64,000 nt of DNA from Planctomycetota bacterium (GTDB lineage: Bacteria; Planctomycetota; GCA-002687715; DRQF01), in assembly GCA_020639295.1 (NCBI GenBank), contig JACKGY010000008.1:1-64000 (forward strand), read 5' to 3'. The notes beneath the pieces were generated by a model. It was not told the origin of the DNA, ran no database searches, and was given only the letters and a program-made list of their open reading frames with translations. The position numbers and the translations under genes are program-made. This document shows positions 37,489 through 45,927 of the stretch, piece after piece; the first letter of the stretch is position 1, and each line of letters begins with the position of its first letter.

Positions 37489-39306
37489 ATGCGCCCAAGC
37501 CTCGCTCTCGTTCTCGTCCTCCTCCTCACCGGCATCATCCGGGCCCAGACGGTCCGACCGGTGCCGAGCCTCCTCTACCCCACGATCCAGAGCGCGATCG
37601 ACGCCAGCGTCGACGGCGACGTGATCGACATCGGCCCGGGCACCTACCTCGAGAGCCTCCTGGTCAGCAGCAAGGGACTCACCCTGCGCGGCCAGGGAGC
37701 CGGGGTGACCAGCATCGACGGCCAGGGCATCTTCCGCTGCCTCGCGGCCTACCTGCCGCCGGGCGCGAGCCTGAAGCTGCAGCAGCTCGGACTCCTCGAC
37801 GGCGCCACCACCGGACCGACCAACCAGGAGGGCGATCACCAGGGCGGTTGCCTCTGGGTGGCGGACGCCAACACGCCCGCCGAGGCGGCGCTGATCGAGC
37901 TGAGCGACTGCCTGGTCGCCAACGGCCGTGCCGCCAACGGCGGCGGCCTCTACGCCGGTCGTCATCATCAGCTCCTGCTGTCCCGCTGCCAGTTCCAGGG
38001 CAACGGCCCCGGCGCGAACTACGCCTCGATGGTGAGTCTGCCCTCGGGTTTCGCCGTCCTCTGTCGTGGCGATCTCATCGCCACCGACACGTCCTTCACC
38101 GGCAACATCGCCGGTCTCGCCGCGGGTGGCAACGGCTCGGGAGGCGCGATCCGGATCGAGGCCCTCGCCAGCCAGGGCGGTTTCCTGCTCGACTGCAAGC
38201 GCTGCGACTTCCTCGGCAACGTCGCCGGTCGCGGCGGCGCGATCAGCGCCGTCGCGCAGATGGGGACCGGTTCCCAGCCCGGCAACGTCAAGCTGGAGAA
38301 TTGCGCCCTCGTCGGCAACGGCTCCGCCCTCGCCGGTTCGCGAGCGGCCGCGCTCGAGCTGGCCTACACCGACTGCTGGGCGCGCAGCACGCTGATCGCC
38401 CGCAACAGCTCCGTCGGCAGTCCCGACCTGATCGAGAACGCGCGCCGACTCGAGCTGGTCCACTGCACGGTGGTCGAGAACGGCATCTCGGTGATCCCGA
38501 CCCCGGGTCCGCACGACCTGACCAGCTACAACAGCTTCGCCAACCTGCGCAACTGCATCATCGCCAAGAACCGGGCGGCGACCAACTTCCGTGGTCTCGC
38601 CGGCTCCTCGCCGCCGACGATCATCACCAGCCTCCTCGAGGCCCTGCCGGCGCCGGGCGCGCCGAGCCTCGATCTCGGCTTCGTCGACGCCGCCGGCGGC
38701 GACTACCGCCTCCTGCCCCTCTCGCCGGCGGTCGACATGGCCACCGCGGTCTACGGCGCCGGCGTCGACCTCGACGGCGCGCCGCGCAAGGTCGGACCGC
38801 TTCCGGACGCGGGCTGCTACGAGAACCAGGTGCCGGGACCGGTCCCGGGCACGGAGGGCACGGTCCTGGACGGCATGGGCCAGCCGATGGACGTCCTGCT
38901 GGTGAACTCGAGCGCCGGCAACGGCCGCCGCAATCTCCACCTGGCACCGGGTGCCTTCTTCGGCCTCGAGGTGCTGCAACCGCAGACCAACCCGCAGCCG
39001 GCGAACTTCTTGCTCTGGGGTCGGCTCGGCGTGCCGACGCCGGGCGAACTCTTCCCGATCTACTTCGCCGGCGGCGCGATGGCCTTCGCGCCTCACGTGG
39101 TCGCGCCGAGCAACCCGCTCCTGTTCACGCTCACCAACAGCTACGAGCCACCGCCGGTCTCGGGCATCGTCGCCTCGAGTCCCGCCCCCTGGTCGATCGG
39201 CGCCGTCGCCCTGCCCTTCCCGGCGACCATGACCCTCCAGGGCCTGATCGAGACCGGCAACGGCCAGGTCCGGATCACCAACGCGCTGGTGATCAGCACC
39301 TACTGA
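37489..39306 (+). CDS. Secreted right-handed beta-helix protein with a shared C-terminal domain
   Basis: The protein has 605 residues from the ATG at 37489, where a signal peptide (LALVLVLLLTGIIRAQ) begins directly. Residues about 25-440 are a pectate-lyase-like parallel beta-helix: YPTIQSAIDASVDGDVIDIGPGTY, LTLRGQGAGVTSIDGQG, and repeated LxNCxxxxN-type turns (LENCALVGNGSALAG, LRNCIIAKNRAATNF). No catalytic Asp/Lys pattern of polysaccharide lyases could be assigned. The last 150 residues (DVLLVNSSAGNG to ITNALVIST) match the C-terminus of the metallopeptidase at 2501-5191. Binding to or cleavage of an acidic polysaccharide outside the cell is a guess. Confidence 0.85.
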   Translation: MRPSLALVLVLLLTGIIRAQTVRPVPSLLYPTIQSAIDASVDGDVIDIGPGTYLESLLVSSKGLTLRGQGAGVTSIDGQGIFRCLAAYLPPGASLKLQQLGLLDGATTGPTNQEGDHQGGCLWVADANTPAEAALIELSDCLVANGRAANGGGLYAGRHHQLLLSRCQFQGNGPGANYASMVSLPSGFAVLCRGDLIATDTSFTGNIAGLAAGGNGSGGAIRIEALASQGGFLLDCKRCDFLGNVAGRGGAISAVAQMGTGSQPGNVKLENCALVGNGSALAGSRAAALELAYTDCWARSTLIARNSSVGSPDLIENARRLELVHCTVVENGISVIPTPGPHDLTSYNSFANLRNCIIAKNRAATNFRGLAGSSPPTIITSLLEALPAPGAPSLDLGFVDAAGGDYRLLPLSPAVDMATAVYGAGVDLDGAPRKVGPLPDAGCYENQVPGPVPGTEGTVLDGMGQPMDVLLVNSSAGNGRRNLHLAPGAFFGLEVLQPQTNPQPANFLLWGRLGVPTPGELFPIYFAGGAMAFAPHVVAPSNPLLFTLTNSYEPPPVSGIVASSPAPWSIGAVALPFPATMTLQGLIETGNGQVRITNALVISTY

Positions 39307-39384
39307 TCGGGGCGCGCGCGCCTCGTTCGTCCCTGGTCGGAACGCGGCGGTCGCGAGCGCGATCTCCGGCGGCCGCCGTCGCGA

Positions 39385-39921
39385 TCAGTCGGGACGCTTC
39401 TCGCGCTCCGGATTCTGGTTCAGGGGCTGCGTGGCCCCGCGCGGGATGCTGAGGATGCGCCAGTCCGAGCCCACCGCGTGGCGGGAGAGCAGGACGATCT
39501 GGCCGACGTGGTAGGCGAAGTGCGCGAGCGAACGCTCGAGCGCGGCGATGACGCTGAGGGCCTGACCGCGAATCAGCACCTCGTTGCCCATCTGGTCGTC
39601 GCGCAGGTCGCGCAGCGCGGCCTCGAGGGCCTCGAGACCGGTGTTCCAGGTGGTCAGGACCTCGGCGCGGGTCGTCGCCGTGATCTCGAACTCGCTGTCC
39701 CGGTTGCGCCAGGTCTTCTCGCCGTCGCTGGTGAGGAAGTCGGTGAACCGCGACTGCAGGTTGCCACCGAGGTGCACCAGGAGGATCGCGACCGAGTTGC
39801 CGTCGGGACCGAGGCGCCGGAACAGGGCCTCGTCGTCGATCTGCTCGATCGCCATCTCGACCAGGCGCTGGTAGCGACTGTACTCGCCGCGGATGGCGTC
39901 CAGGATCTTGTCTTCGCTCAA
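39385..39921 (-). CDS. DUF1572-type DinB-fold protein
   Basis: The protein has 178 residues and starts at a TTG at 39921. This start is supported by GGAGG 9 bases upstream and by a TTGA overlap with the stop of the preceding gene. IRGEYSRYQRLVEMAIEQI, NSVAILLVHLGGNLQSRFTDFLTSDGEK and RSLAHFAYHVGQIVLLSRH are typical of the DUF1572 family, including the His residues expected to bind a metal. Members are soluble helical-bundle proteins, possibly thiol transferases. It is the last of four overlapping genes. Confidence 0.85.
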   Translation of the reverse strand: MSEDKILDAIRGEYSRYQRLVEMAIEQIDDEALFRRLGPDGNSVAILLVHLGGNLQSRFTDFLTSDGEKTWRNRDSEFEITATTRAEVLTTWNTGLEALEAALRDLRDDQMGNEVLIRGQALSVIAALERSLAHFAYHVGQIVLLSRHAVGSDWRILSIPRGATQPLNQNPEREKRPD

Positions 39922-41003
39922 GGCTTCCGTCCTCCGAAGTCTTCCGGGTGCGCGAGCACCGTCTTCCAGGCGGCCTCGGCGAGCCGCCGCCGCTCGCCGC
40001 GCAATCTCGCGTCGAGGGCCTCGATCCGTTTGCGGCCGTCGTCGCCCAGCGCGTCGATCAGCCGGCGCCGGGCAAGTTGGTCGGTCTTCCAGCCGCGGCC
40101 GTCGACCGCGAGGACGACCGCGCGCAGGTCCCGAGCCAGGTCCGGCCGGCCCTGGGCGGCGAGGGCGCGGATCGCGGCCGGCAGGCCGTCCAGCTCCGCC
40201 CAGCGCATGAGGTCCAGCATCGTGCTCCACTCGCCGAGGGACTGGCCCAGGGTCGCCAGAGCAAGGAAGGCGGACTCGTTCGGCCCGAGGGCGTCGCCGT
40301 CGTAGATCGTCGCCCAGGGGGTCTCCACCCCGGCGAGCACGCTGAGGCCGCGCAAGGCGCCGAGACGGGTCCGGTCGTCGGCGAGAAACTCGTCCAGTCG
40401 CTCGTGCAGCGCCTCACCCCGCTTGCCGAGGTCGGCGAGGAACTCGTCGACCAGGGCCTGCTCCTGCTCGGGAAGCGGGTCCACGGTCAGCAGGGCGGCG
40501 AGCATGCGGTCGGCCCGGTCGGCCGGCAGGTCGAGACCGGCGCCGCGGATCGCCCACAGGGTCTCGACCAGGCGCGGATTGGTGATGGACAGCACCTCCG
40601 GGGCCAGGATGGCGGGCATGGCCGCTTCACCCCGGAGCTGGAGCAGGAGCGCCGCGGGACCGGGGCTGTAGCGCCCCTCGGTGGCGGGACCGACCAGGTG
40701 GCCGGCCAGGATGTCGCCGACCCGCGCCGCGTCCTCTTCAGCCAGGGAGGAGCGGTAGAGGATCATCGAGAGGATGTCGCAGGCCTCCCCCTCCCCCTCC
40801 GGATCGGCGATCCTGGCCTCGAACTGCTCGAGCGTCACGTCCCGTTCGACGACGGCGATCGCCTCGGCCGTGCTGCGGGCAAACCTCAGCCCCGCCAGGC
40901 CGAAGACGAGGCTCGTGGCCGGCGACAGCGGCCCGCCGCTACCGCCGATGACGGCGACCAGGATGCCGAACACGATGCCGATCCGTCCGAAGCCGAAGTT
41001 CAT
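39918..41003 (-). CDS. Membrane protein with helical cytosolic domain, unknown
   Basis: The protein has 361 residues. The ATG at 41003 follows GAGGAGG and overlaps the upstream stop as ATGA. Two short hydrophobic stretches near the N-terminus (GRIGIVFGILVAVIGGSGG, PATSLVFGLAGLRFA) are followed by about 300 residues of helical, HEAT-like sequence rich in Leu, Ala and Asp (LSITNPRLVETLWAIRGAG, LALATLGQSLGEWSTMLDLM). The phrase LAPEVLSITNPRL is echoed in its upstream neighbour as LAPEILEVDNPRL, so the two are related. I do not recognise the family. Confidence 0.65.
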   Translation of the reverse strand: MNFGFGRIGIVFGILVAVIGGSGGPLSPATSLVFGLAGLRFARSTAEAIAVVERDVTLEQFEARIADPEGEGEACDILSMILYRSSLAEEDAARVGDILAGHLVGPATEGRYSPGPAALLLQLRGEAAMPAILAPEVLSITNPRLVETLWAIRGAGLDLPADRADRMLAALLTVDPLPEQEQALVDEFLADLGKRGEALHERLDEFLADDRTRLGALRGLSVLAGVETPWATIYDGDALGPNESAFLALATLGQSLGEWSTMLDLMRWAELDGLPAAIRALAAQGRPDLARDLRAVVLAVDGRGWKTDQLARRRLIDALGDDGRKRIEALDARLRGERRRLAEAAWKTVLAHPEDFGGRKP

Positions 41004-41659
41004 CGCGATTCCTCCTCGATGGGCCGACTCGGGCCCGCCATCAGGTCGAGGCCGAGCCGGGCACCTTCGCCCAGGAGCGGATCCTCGAGCCAAGCCTCCA
41101 GTCGGCTGTGCGTCACCTCGTCGGCGCGCAGCCCCAGCATGCGGACGACCTCGACCAGGGCGAATCTCGCATATCGATCGTCGGCGGCCACCTCCTTCAG
41201 CTCTTCCAGCAATCGTTCGTGGAAGGCGGCGCCGAGCGGCTGGTCGTGGTCGGTCAGGGCCCGGATCGCCTCGGCGAGCCGCGGATTGTCGACCTCGAGG
41301 ATCTCGGGGGCGAGGAGCAGCTTCCTGCCGCGCTCCGGGTCGAGAGCCATGAGCAGCGAGGCCGGTGTCGGGTCGGGTTGATCGAGTTGCTCGATCAAGG
41401 TCGCCGTCCGGACCAGGTGATGGGTGGCCCAGGTCTGCCCGTAGACGTCGTAGGTGTCGACCTCGGCGACGAGATGGAAGAGCCCGAAGACCAGGATCAG
41501 CAGCGCGCCCTGACGTCTTCCGGTGGTCATGCCGAGCAGGAGCGCGCCGAGCCCGACCACGACACCTTCGACTCCGAAGGTGCCGAAGGCGCCGGTCTCG
41601 ATGCCGGCGAAGGCGTCGAAGGCAGCGCTGATCAGCCAGACCAGCGACCGCTCGATCAT
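41000..41659 (-). CDS. Small membrane protein related to its downstream neighbour
   Basis: The protein has 219 residues. Its ATG overlaps the upstream stop (ATGA at 41656-41659) and its own stop overlaps the next start. Hydrophobic segments cover residues 5-60 (VEGVVVGLGALLLGMTTG, GALLILVFGLFHLVAEV), and a helical cytosolic part follows, containing LLLAPEILEVDNPRLAEAIRAL. That phrase is shared with the protein at 39918-41003, so these are diverged paralogues. Function unknown. Confidence 0.65.
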   Translation of the reverse strand: MIERSLVWLISAAFDAFAGIETGAFGTFGVEGVVVGLGALLLGMTTGRRQGALLILVFGLFHLVAEVDTYDVYGQTWATHHLVRTATLIEQLDQPDPTPASLLMALDPERGRKLLLAPEILEVDNPRLAEAIRALTDHDQPLGAAFHERLLEELKEVAADDRYARFALVEVVRMLGLRADEVTHSRLEAWLEDPLLGEGARLGLDLMAGPSRPIEEESR

Positions 41660-41976
41660 GCCTCGTCGCCCCAGCTGTCGGTGCGACCGGACTCGTCGAG
41701 GACGACGCGAAAACCGACCGCGTCGGTCTCGTCCCAGCCGAGCCGCAGCGCGTAGCCTTCGGGCGCGCGCCCGAGGGCGAGCTGACCGAAGATCCGGGCG
41801 AATTCGAGGCAGGCCTCGCGGTTCAGGGTGAGGACGATGCCGTCCTCCATCTCGAGCTGGTCCGGTCGGACCTCGAACTCGTAGCGCAACTCCTCGCGGT
41901 CGAGATCGAGGTCGACGCCCTCGGCTTCGACGTCGACCCGGATGATCCCCGCCTGACGGTCGTTCTGATCGCTCAT
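41656..41976 (-). CDS. Small hypothetical protein, first gene of an overlapping cassette
   Basis: The protein has 106 residues from the ATG at 41976, preceded by GGAGG. It is acidic and beta-rich at first (IIRVDVEAEGVDLDLDREELRYEFEVRPDQLEM), then has a helix (NREACLEFARIFGQLALG) and a short beta end. No family is recognised. It heads four genes joined by ATGA, ATGA and TTGA overlaps, which implies tight co-production. Confidence 0.65.
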   Translation of the reverse strand: MSDQNDRQAGIIRVDVEAEGVDLDLDREELRYEFEVRPDQLEMEDGIVLTLNREACLEFARIFGQLALGRAPEGYALRLGWDETDAVGFRVVLDESGRTDSWGDEA

Positions 41977-42054
41977 GACACCTCCACGGAGATCGAGCCT
42001 AACCCGCCTCGTTCGCCAGCTCCACGGCCGAGAACGACGATTCGGCGGGCGATC

Positions 42055-42190
42055 CTGCCGGCTGGGCGGCCGGCGCTCCGAAGCGGCGACCGGAACACCA
42101 GCCGCTGGCTGGCCCCTTCGTCGACGACAAGACCATGGCTTCGGATGCGCAGCAGGCGCTGCGCGGTCCGGTCGCTGCGCGGTCGGGTCG
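42055..42190. repeat. Single copy of the palindromic repeat module set
   Basis: GCCGGCTG-GG-CGGCCGGC (near 42058), CCAGCC-GCT-GGCTGG (near 42098) and GCGCAGC-AGGC-GCTGCGC (42147-42164) occur in the same order as in one unit of the 57-kb array, with a related spacer ending in CTTCGGAT. It sits between two divergent genes and stops 20 bases before the -10 box at 42211. Confidence 0.8.
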
Positions 42191-42210
42191 CCGGCATCCG
42201 GGCGGGACGC

Positions 42211-42216
42211 TATACT
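42211..42216 (+). promoter_or_regulatory. -10 box of the M60-like peptidase gene
   Basis: TATACT lies 25 bases before the ATG at 42242, with GGAGG at 42231-42235 as ribosome site. No good -35 is seen, since the repeat module occupies that area. Confidence 0.5.
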
Positions 42217-42241
42217 CCTCCTCTTCATCAGGAGGACGCCG

Positions 42242-44494
42242 ATGTCCGCCAACCGCCCGTTCCAGATCGCGCTCTGCCTCTTCACCCTGACCCTGCTCGC
42301 GACCGGCCAGGCCGATCAGGCGGCCCTGCGCCGCGCGCTCCTCGAGGGCGTGACCAGGGTCGGCAAGCCGGGCGTCCCCGGCCCGGTCGCCGCGCTCGAC
42401 GACGAGGCCTTCGCCCTGGTCCTGGCCCGCAAGGGCAAGAACGAGAGCCTGCCGGTGATCGCGGCGGCGACCCCGGGCAAGGGCCGGGTGGTCCTCTTCG
42501 GCCACGGCGGCTACCTGTCGGCCGAGTCCCTGGGCGACGGCGACGGCGGCCGTCTGGTCGACAACGCCTTCCGCTTCGTCGCCGGCGGCAGGAAGAAGCC
42601 GCGCGTCGGCCTGGTCGGCCACGGCCATCTGCGTGGTCGGCTCGACGCGGCCGGTTTCGAGGTCGCCGGGCTCGAGGCCGGCTCCTGGTCGAAGCGGCTC
42701 GACCGGCTCGACGTCCTGGTCCTGGGGCAGGACCAGGTCGCGGACCTGAAGGAGGTGAAGAAGCTCGTCGACTGGGTCCGCGGCGGCGGTGGTCTGGTGG
42801 CCAGCGGCCTGATCTGGGGCTGGGAACAGCTCAACCCGACGCTCGAGGTCGACCGCGACCTCCTCCTCAACCGCGCCCTCCGCGACCTCGGTCTCATGCT
42901 CTGCGGCGGCACCATCGACACCGTCATCCAGCCGGATGCCGCGACCGCCGAGGAACTCGACGCCTGCCATGCGGGGCACTCCCTGCTCCTGCTCGAACGC
43001 GGCGCCGCCGGCCGCAAGGCCGCGGCCGAGGACATCGAGCGGGCGGGCGTCCAGCTCGGCAGCGTGCTCTTCTGCTGGCCCGAGGGCGACGAGTCCTGGC
43101 CGAAGCGGATCGACGCCTTGCTCGCGGCGGCGACGGACCGACGTTACCCGGAGGCCAAGAAGCCGCTCCGGGCGAAGGACGCGCTCGATCGGTTGTTCAT
43201 CACCGTCGACCACATCCGCTCGCTCCGGCTCGCTCCGGAGAAGATCGCGGCGGCGCCGACCGCCGCCGACTTCCCCGGTCAGCCCGGCCGCGACACCAGG
43301 CCCATCAGCCGCAAGATCCGGATCGACCCGCGCATTCCCGGCTGGCAGAGCACGGGCCTCTACGCCCGCGCCGGCGAGCTGTTGCGTCTCGAGCTACCGG
43401 CGCGGGCCACCCGTCTCGGCGCGCGCCTCCGGATCGGCTGTCACGCCGACCGGCTCTGGGATCTGGCCGACTGGAAACGCCAGCCGGACATCTGCCGGGA
43501 CACGCCGGTCGTGGCGGAGGTCACCCGCTTCGCCAGCCCGCACGGCGGCCTCGTCTACCTCGATCTGCCGAAGGCGGTCGACGACAAGCCCTTCGACCTG
43601 GTCATTTCCGGCGCGGTCGAGGCTCCCCTCTTCGTCCTCGGTCAGACCGATCCCGCCGAATGGAAGAACCGCATCCGCAAGCTGGACGCGCCCTGGGCGG
43701 AACTCGCCTGCGATCGGGTGATCCTCACCGTCCGCGCCGAGGCGATCCGCGCGATCGAGGATCCGACCGAGCTGATGACCTTCTGGAAGCGCGTGGTCGA
43801 CCTCTATCCGGTGCTCTCGGCGCGACCCGACCCGGTCCGGCCCTGGCGCTACGTCGCCGACCGCCAGATCTCGGCCGGTTACCTCCACTCGGGCTACCCG
43901 ATCATGATGCATCTCCATCACTCCGAGGAGATCGTCGCCCTGAAGGCGCTGCGCGACGCGCCGGCCGAGGAGAGTCACGGCTGGGGCTTCTGGCACGAGC
44001 TCGGCCACAACCACCAGCAGGGCGACTGGACCTTCGCCGGAACGACCGAGGTCACCTGCAACCTCTACTCGCTCTACGTCGACGACCAGATCCGCGGCGT
44101 CGCCCCGGTGAAGCACAGCTGGCCGGCCTCGGCGCGCATGAAGGTGGCGGCCCACGTGAAGGGCGACCGCGATTTCGAGCGCTGGAAGAAGGACCCGGGC
44201 CTCGCGCTCTGGACCTACATCCTGATCCAGGAGGAGTTCGGCTGGGAGCCCTTCATCAGCGTCTTCGGCGAGTACGCCCGCCTCACGCCCGGCGAGCGGC
44301 CGAAGGGCGACCAGAACAAGCGCGATCAGTTCATGTCGCGCCTGTCGCGCGTGCTCGGCCGCGATCTCGGGCCCTACTTCGAGGCCTGGGGCATCCCGAT
44401 CAGCGCCACGGCCAGAAAGACGACCGCCGACCTGAAGCCCTGGATGCCGCAGCGCATCGCGGCCTTCCGCGAGCTGGCCGAGACGCCGCGGTAG
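42242..44494 (+). CDS. Secreted M60-like (TCAF/enhancin-type) metallopeptidase
   Basis: The protein has 750 residues. A signal peptide (FQIALCLFTLTLLATGQ) follows the ATG at 42242. Residues about 60-330 resemble a class I glutamine-amidotransferase-like fold (VVLFGHGGYLSAES, VLVLGQDQV, GGGLVASGLIWGWE), as found in front of the peptidase in animal TCAF proteins and bacterial homologues. The peptidase domain carries HELGHNHQ with H585, E586, H589 and the distant third ligand E603 in TTEVTCNLYSLY, the gluzincin pattern of M60. M60 enzymes cleave mucin-type glycoproteins in host-associated bacteria; here the substrate is unknown. Confidence 0.88.
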   Translation: MSANRPFQIALCLFTLTLLATGQADQAALRRALLEGVTRVGKPGVPGPVAALDDEAFALVLARKGKNESLPVIAAATPGKGRVVLFGHGGYLSAESLGDGDGGRLVDNAFRFVAGGRKKPRVGLVGHGHLRGRLDAAGFEVAGLEAGSWSKRLDRLDVLVLGQDQVADLKEVKKLVDWVRGGGGLVASGLIWGWEQLNPTLEVDRDLLLNRALRDLGLMLCGGTIDTVIQPDAATAEELDACHAGHSLLLLERGAAGRKAAAEDIERAGVQLGSVLFCWPEGDESWPKRIDALLAAATDRRYPEAKKPLRAKDALDRLFITVDHIRSLRLAPEKIAAAPTAADFPGQPGRDTRPISRKIRIDPRIPGWQSTGLYARAGELLRLELPARATRLGARLRIGCHADRLWDLADWKRQPDICRDTPVVAEVTRFASPHGGLVYLDLPKAVDDKPFDLVISGAVEAPLFVLGQTDPAEWKNRIRKLDAPWAELACDRVILTVRAEAIRAIEDPTELMTFWKRVVDLYPVLSARPDPVRPWRYVADRQISAGYLHSGYPIMMHLHHSEEIVALKALRDAPAEESHGWGFWHELGHNHQQGDWTFAGTTEVTCNLYSLYVDDQIRGVAPVKHSWPASARMKVAAHVKGDRDFERWKKDPGLALWTYILIQEEFGWEPFISVFGEYARLTPGERPKGDQNKRDQFMSRLSRVLGRDLGPYFEAWGIPISATARKTTADLKPWMPQRIAAFRELAETPR

Positions 44495-44564
44495 CGGGAC
44501 CGGCACGCGCACCGTTACCCGCGCAGGACCGGCTCCCGGTCGACGATCGCCGCCCCGGATCGGG

Positions 44565-45437
44565 TCAGCGGCCCTCGTCTCGGGCCTCGATCTCGTTCCC
44601 CGCGACCGCCTGGTCCAGGAAGTCGAGGATCCGCCGCCAAGCCTCCTCGCTCAGGTGGTGGCGCCAGTCGAAGTGCCGCGACTCGGGGAGGAAGGTCAGC
44701 TGCTTCGGCCCGGCGTAGGCGGCGAAGAGCCGGCGGCCGAGTTCGGGCGGGGTCGTGCCGTCGCGCCCGGCGACCACCATCGCCAGCGGCCTGCGGCTCC
44801 GCCGCAGATGCTCGAGGTTGTCGTAGTCGTCGCGCAGGAGGAGCCGGGCCGGCAGGAACCAGAACATCTTCTGCGCGGCGTCGCCGAGCGTGGTGAAGGG
44901 CGTCACCAGGAGCAGGGCGACGATCCGCGCCCGGCTCCGTTCGAGCGCGCCGCAGAGGACGGCGCTGCCGAGCGACTCCCCCATCAGCAGGACCGGCTTG
45001 CCGGGATGTTCGGCGGCGATCAAATCGAGCGTCTCGGTCAGGTCGGCGACCAGCTCCTGCTCGCGAAGTCCGCCCTCACGCGAGCCGTAACCGGGGAACT
45101 CGTAGAGGAAGACCCGGGCCTGGAGCGGCCGGAAGCGTGCGATCATCGCCGCCTGCCCGACCGCCGATCCCGCGTTGCCGTGCAGCCAGACCAGCACCCG
45201 CGGCGGATCCTCGCCGGCGCCGGCTGCCACCAGGCAGCGGTAGTCGTCGAGACTCGGCCAGGGCTCGAGCCCGACCTCGGCTGCGCGCGCGGCGGTCTTC
45301 GCCCGGGTCTCGCCGCTCGGATGGTGCAGTATCCGATCCTGGATCAGGTAGAAGACGAGGAGGCCGCCCAGGTAGAGGCAGGACACCGTCAGGATCGTCC
45401 GCCGCGCGAACCGCGCCAGACGACGCCCCGACTTCAT
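44565..45437 (-). CDS. Membrane-anchored alpha/beta hydrolase
   Basis: The protein has 290 residues. One N-terminal helix (ILTVSCLYLGGLLVFYLI) anchors it. The hydrolase fold has the oxyanion strand VLVWLHGNAGS, the nucleophile elbow MGESLGSAV, the acid in VVAGRDGTTPPELG and the base in ESRHFDW, as in BEM46/YqiA-like serine hydrolases. The start overlaps the stop of the SnoaL-like gene (ATGA), so they are coupled. A carboxylesterase or acyl hydrolase acting at the membrane is likely, with the substrate unknown. Confidence 0.88.
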   Translation of the reverse strand: MKSGRRLARFARRTILTVSCLYLGGLLVFYLIQDRILHHPSGETRAKTAARAAEVGLEPWPSLDDYRCLVAAGAGEDPPRVLVWLHGNAGSAVGQAAMIARFRPLQARVFLYEFPGYGSREGGLREQELVADLTETLDLIAAEHPGKPVLLMGESLGSAVLCGALERSRARIVALLLVTPFTTLGDAAQKMFWFLPARLLLRDDYDNLEHLRRSRRPLAMVVAGRDGTTPPELGRRLFAAYAGPKQLTFLPESRHFDWRHHLSEEAWRRILDFLDQAVAGNEIEARDEGR

Positions 45438-45811
45438 GAACCGGTCGCGCCGCGCCAGACGAGCTGCCAGCGTCCCTCTTCGCGGCGGAAGGCATAGAGG
45501 TCGCTGCCGTCCTCGTCGTGGACCTCCTCGCCCATCCGGTAGCGGATGCTCCAGGGCTGGATCACCATGGCCAGGTCGCCGAGCAGATCGATCACCGGCT
45601 CGCCGGCCTCGAAGTCCAGCACCTCCGCCTGATCCATGAAGGCGACGTAGCTCGACAGGCAGGGATCGCGACCCTGGATGGCCTGGAGGCCACCGGGCGC
45701 CCGGAACACCACCTCGCGGTGAAGGACCGCGGCCAGGGCCGACCAGTCGCCCTCCCGCCAGGCGCGGGCGAGGACGTCGAGGGCGGCCACCAGTTCCTGA
45801 TTCTCGCTCAT
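45434..45811 (-). CDS. SnoaL/NTF2-like protein
   Basis: The protein has 125 residues, the usual size for a single cone-shaped NTF2-like fold. AALDVLARAWREGDWSALAAVLHREVVFRAPGG at the start and EDGSDLYAFRREEGRWQLVWRG at the end are typical of the DUF4440/SnoaL-like group. GGGAGG precedes the ATG at 45811. Such proteins are small ligand binders or isomerases; the coupled alpha/beta hydrolase suggests a shared substrate, but this is inference. Confidence 0.8.
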   Translation of the reverse strand: MSENQELVAALDVLARAWREGDWSALAAVLHREVVFRAPGGLQAIQGRDPCLSSYVAFMDQAEVLDFEAGEPVIDLLGDLAMVIQPWSIRYRMGEEVHDEDGSDLYAFRREEGRWQLVWRGATGS

Positions 45812-45915
45812 CCGATCAAACCTCCCGACCTGCGCATGGTCGCCCCGACGCCCCTGGCTGGCAAGCGGCCGGCAGCCGGGAAAGCCTTCACGATGGACCT
45901 GGCGAGGTCGGGACC

Positions 45916-45921
45916 TATCAT
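45916..45921 (+). promoter_or_regulatory. -10 box of a probable leaderless gene
   Basis: TATCAT ends 6 bases before the ATG at 45928, and CGGGCC between them offers no good Shine-Dalgarno. The predicted transcript start coincides with the ATG. Confidence 0.5.
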
Positions 45922-45927
45922 CGGGCC

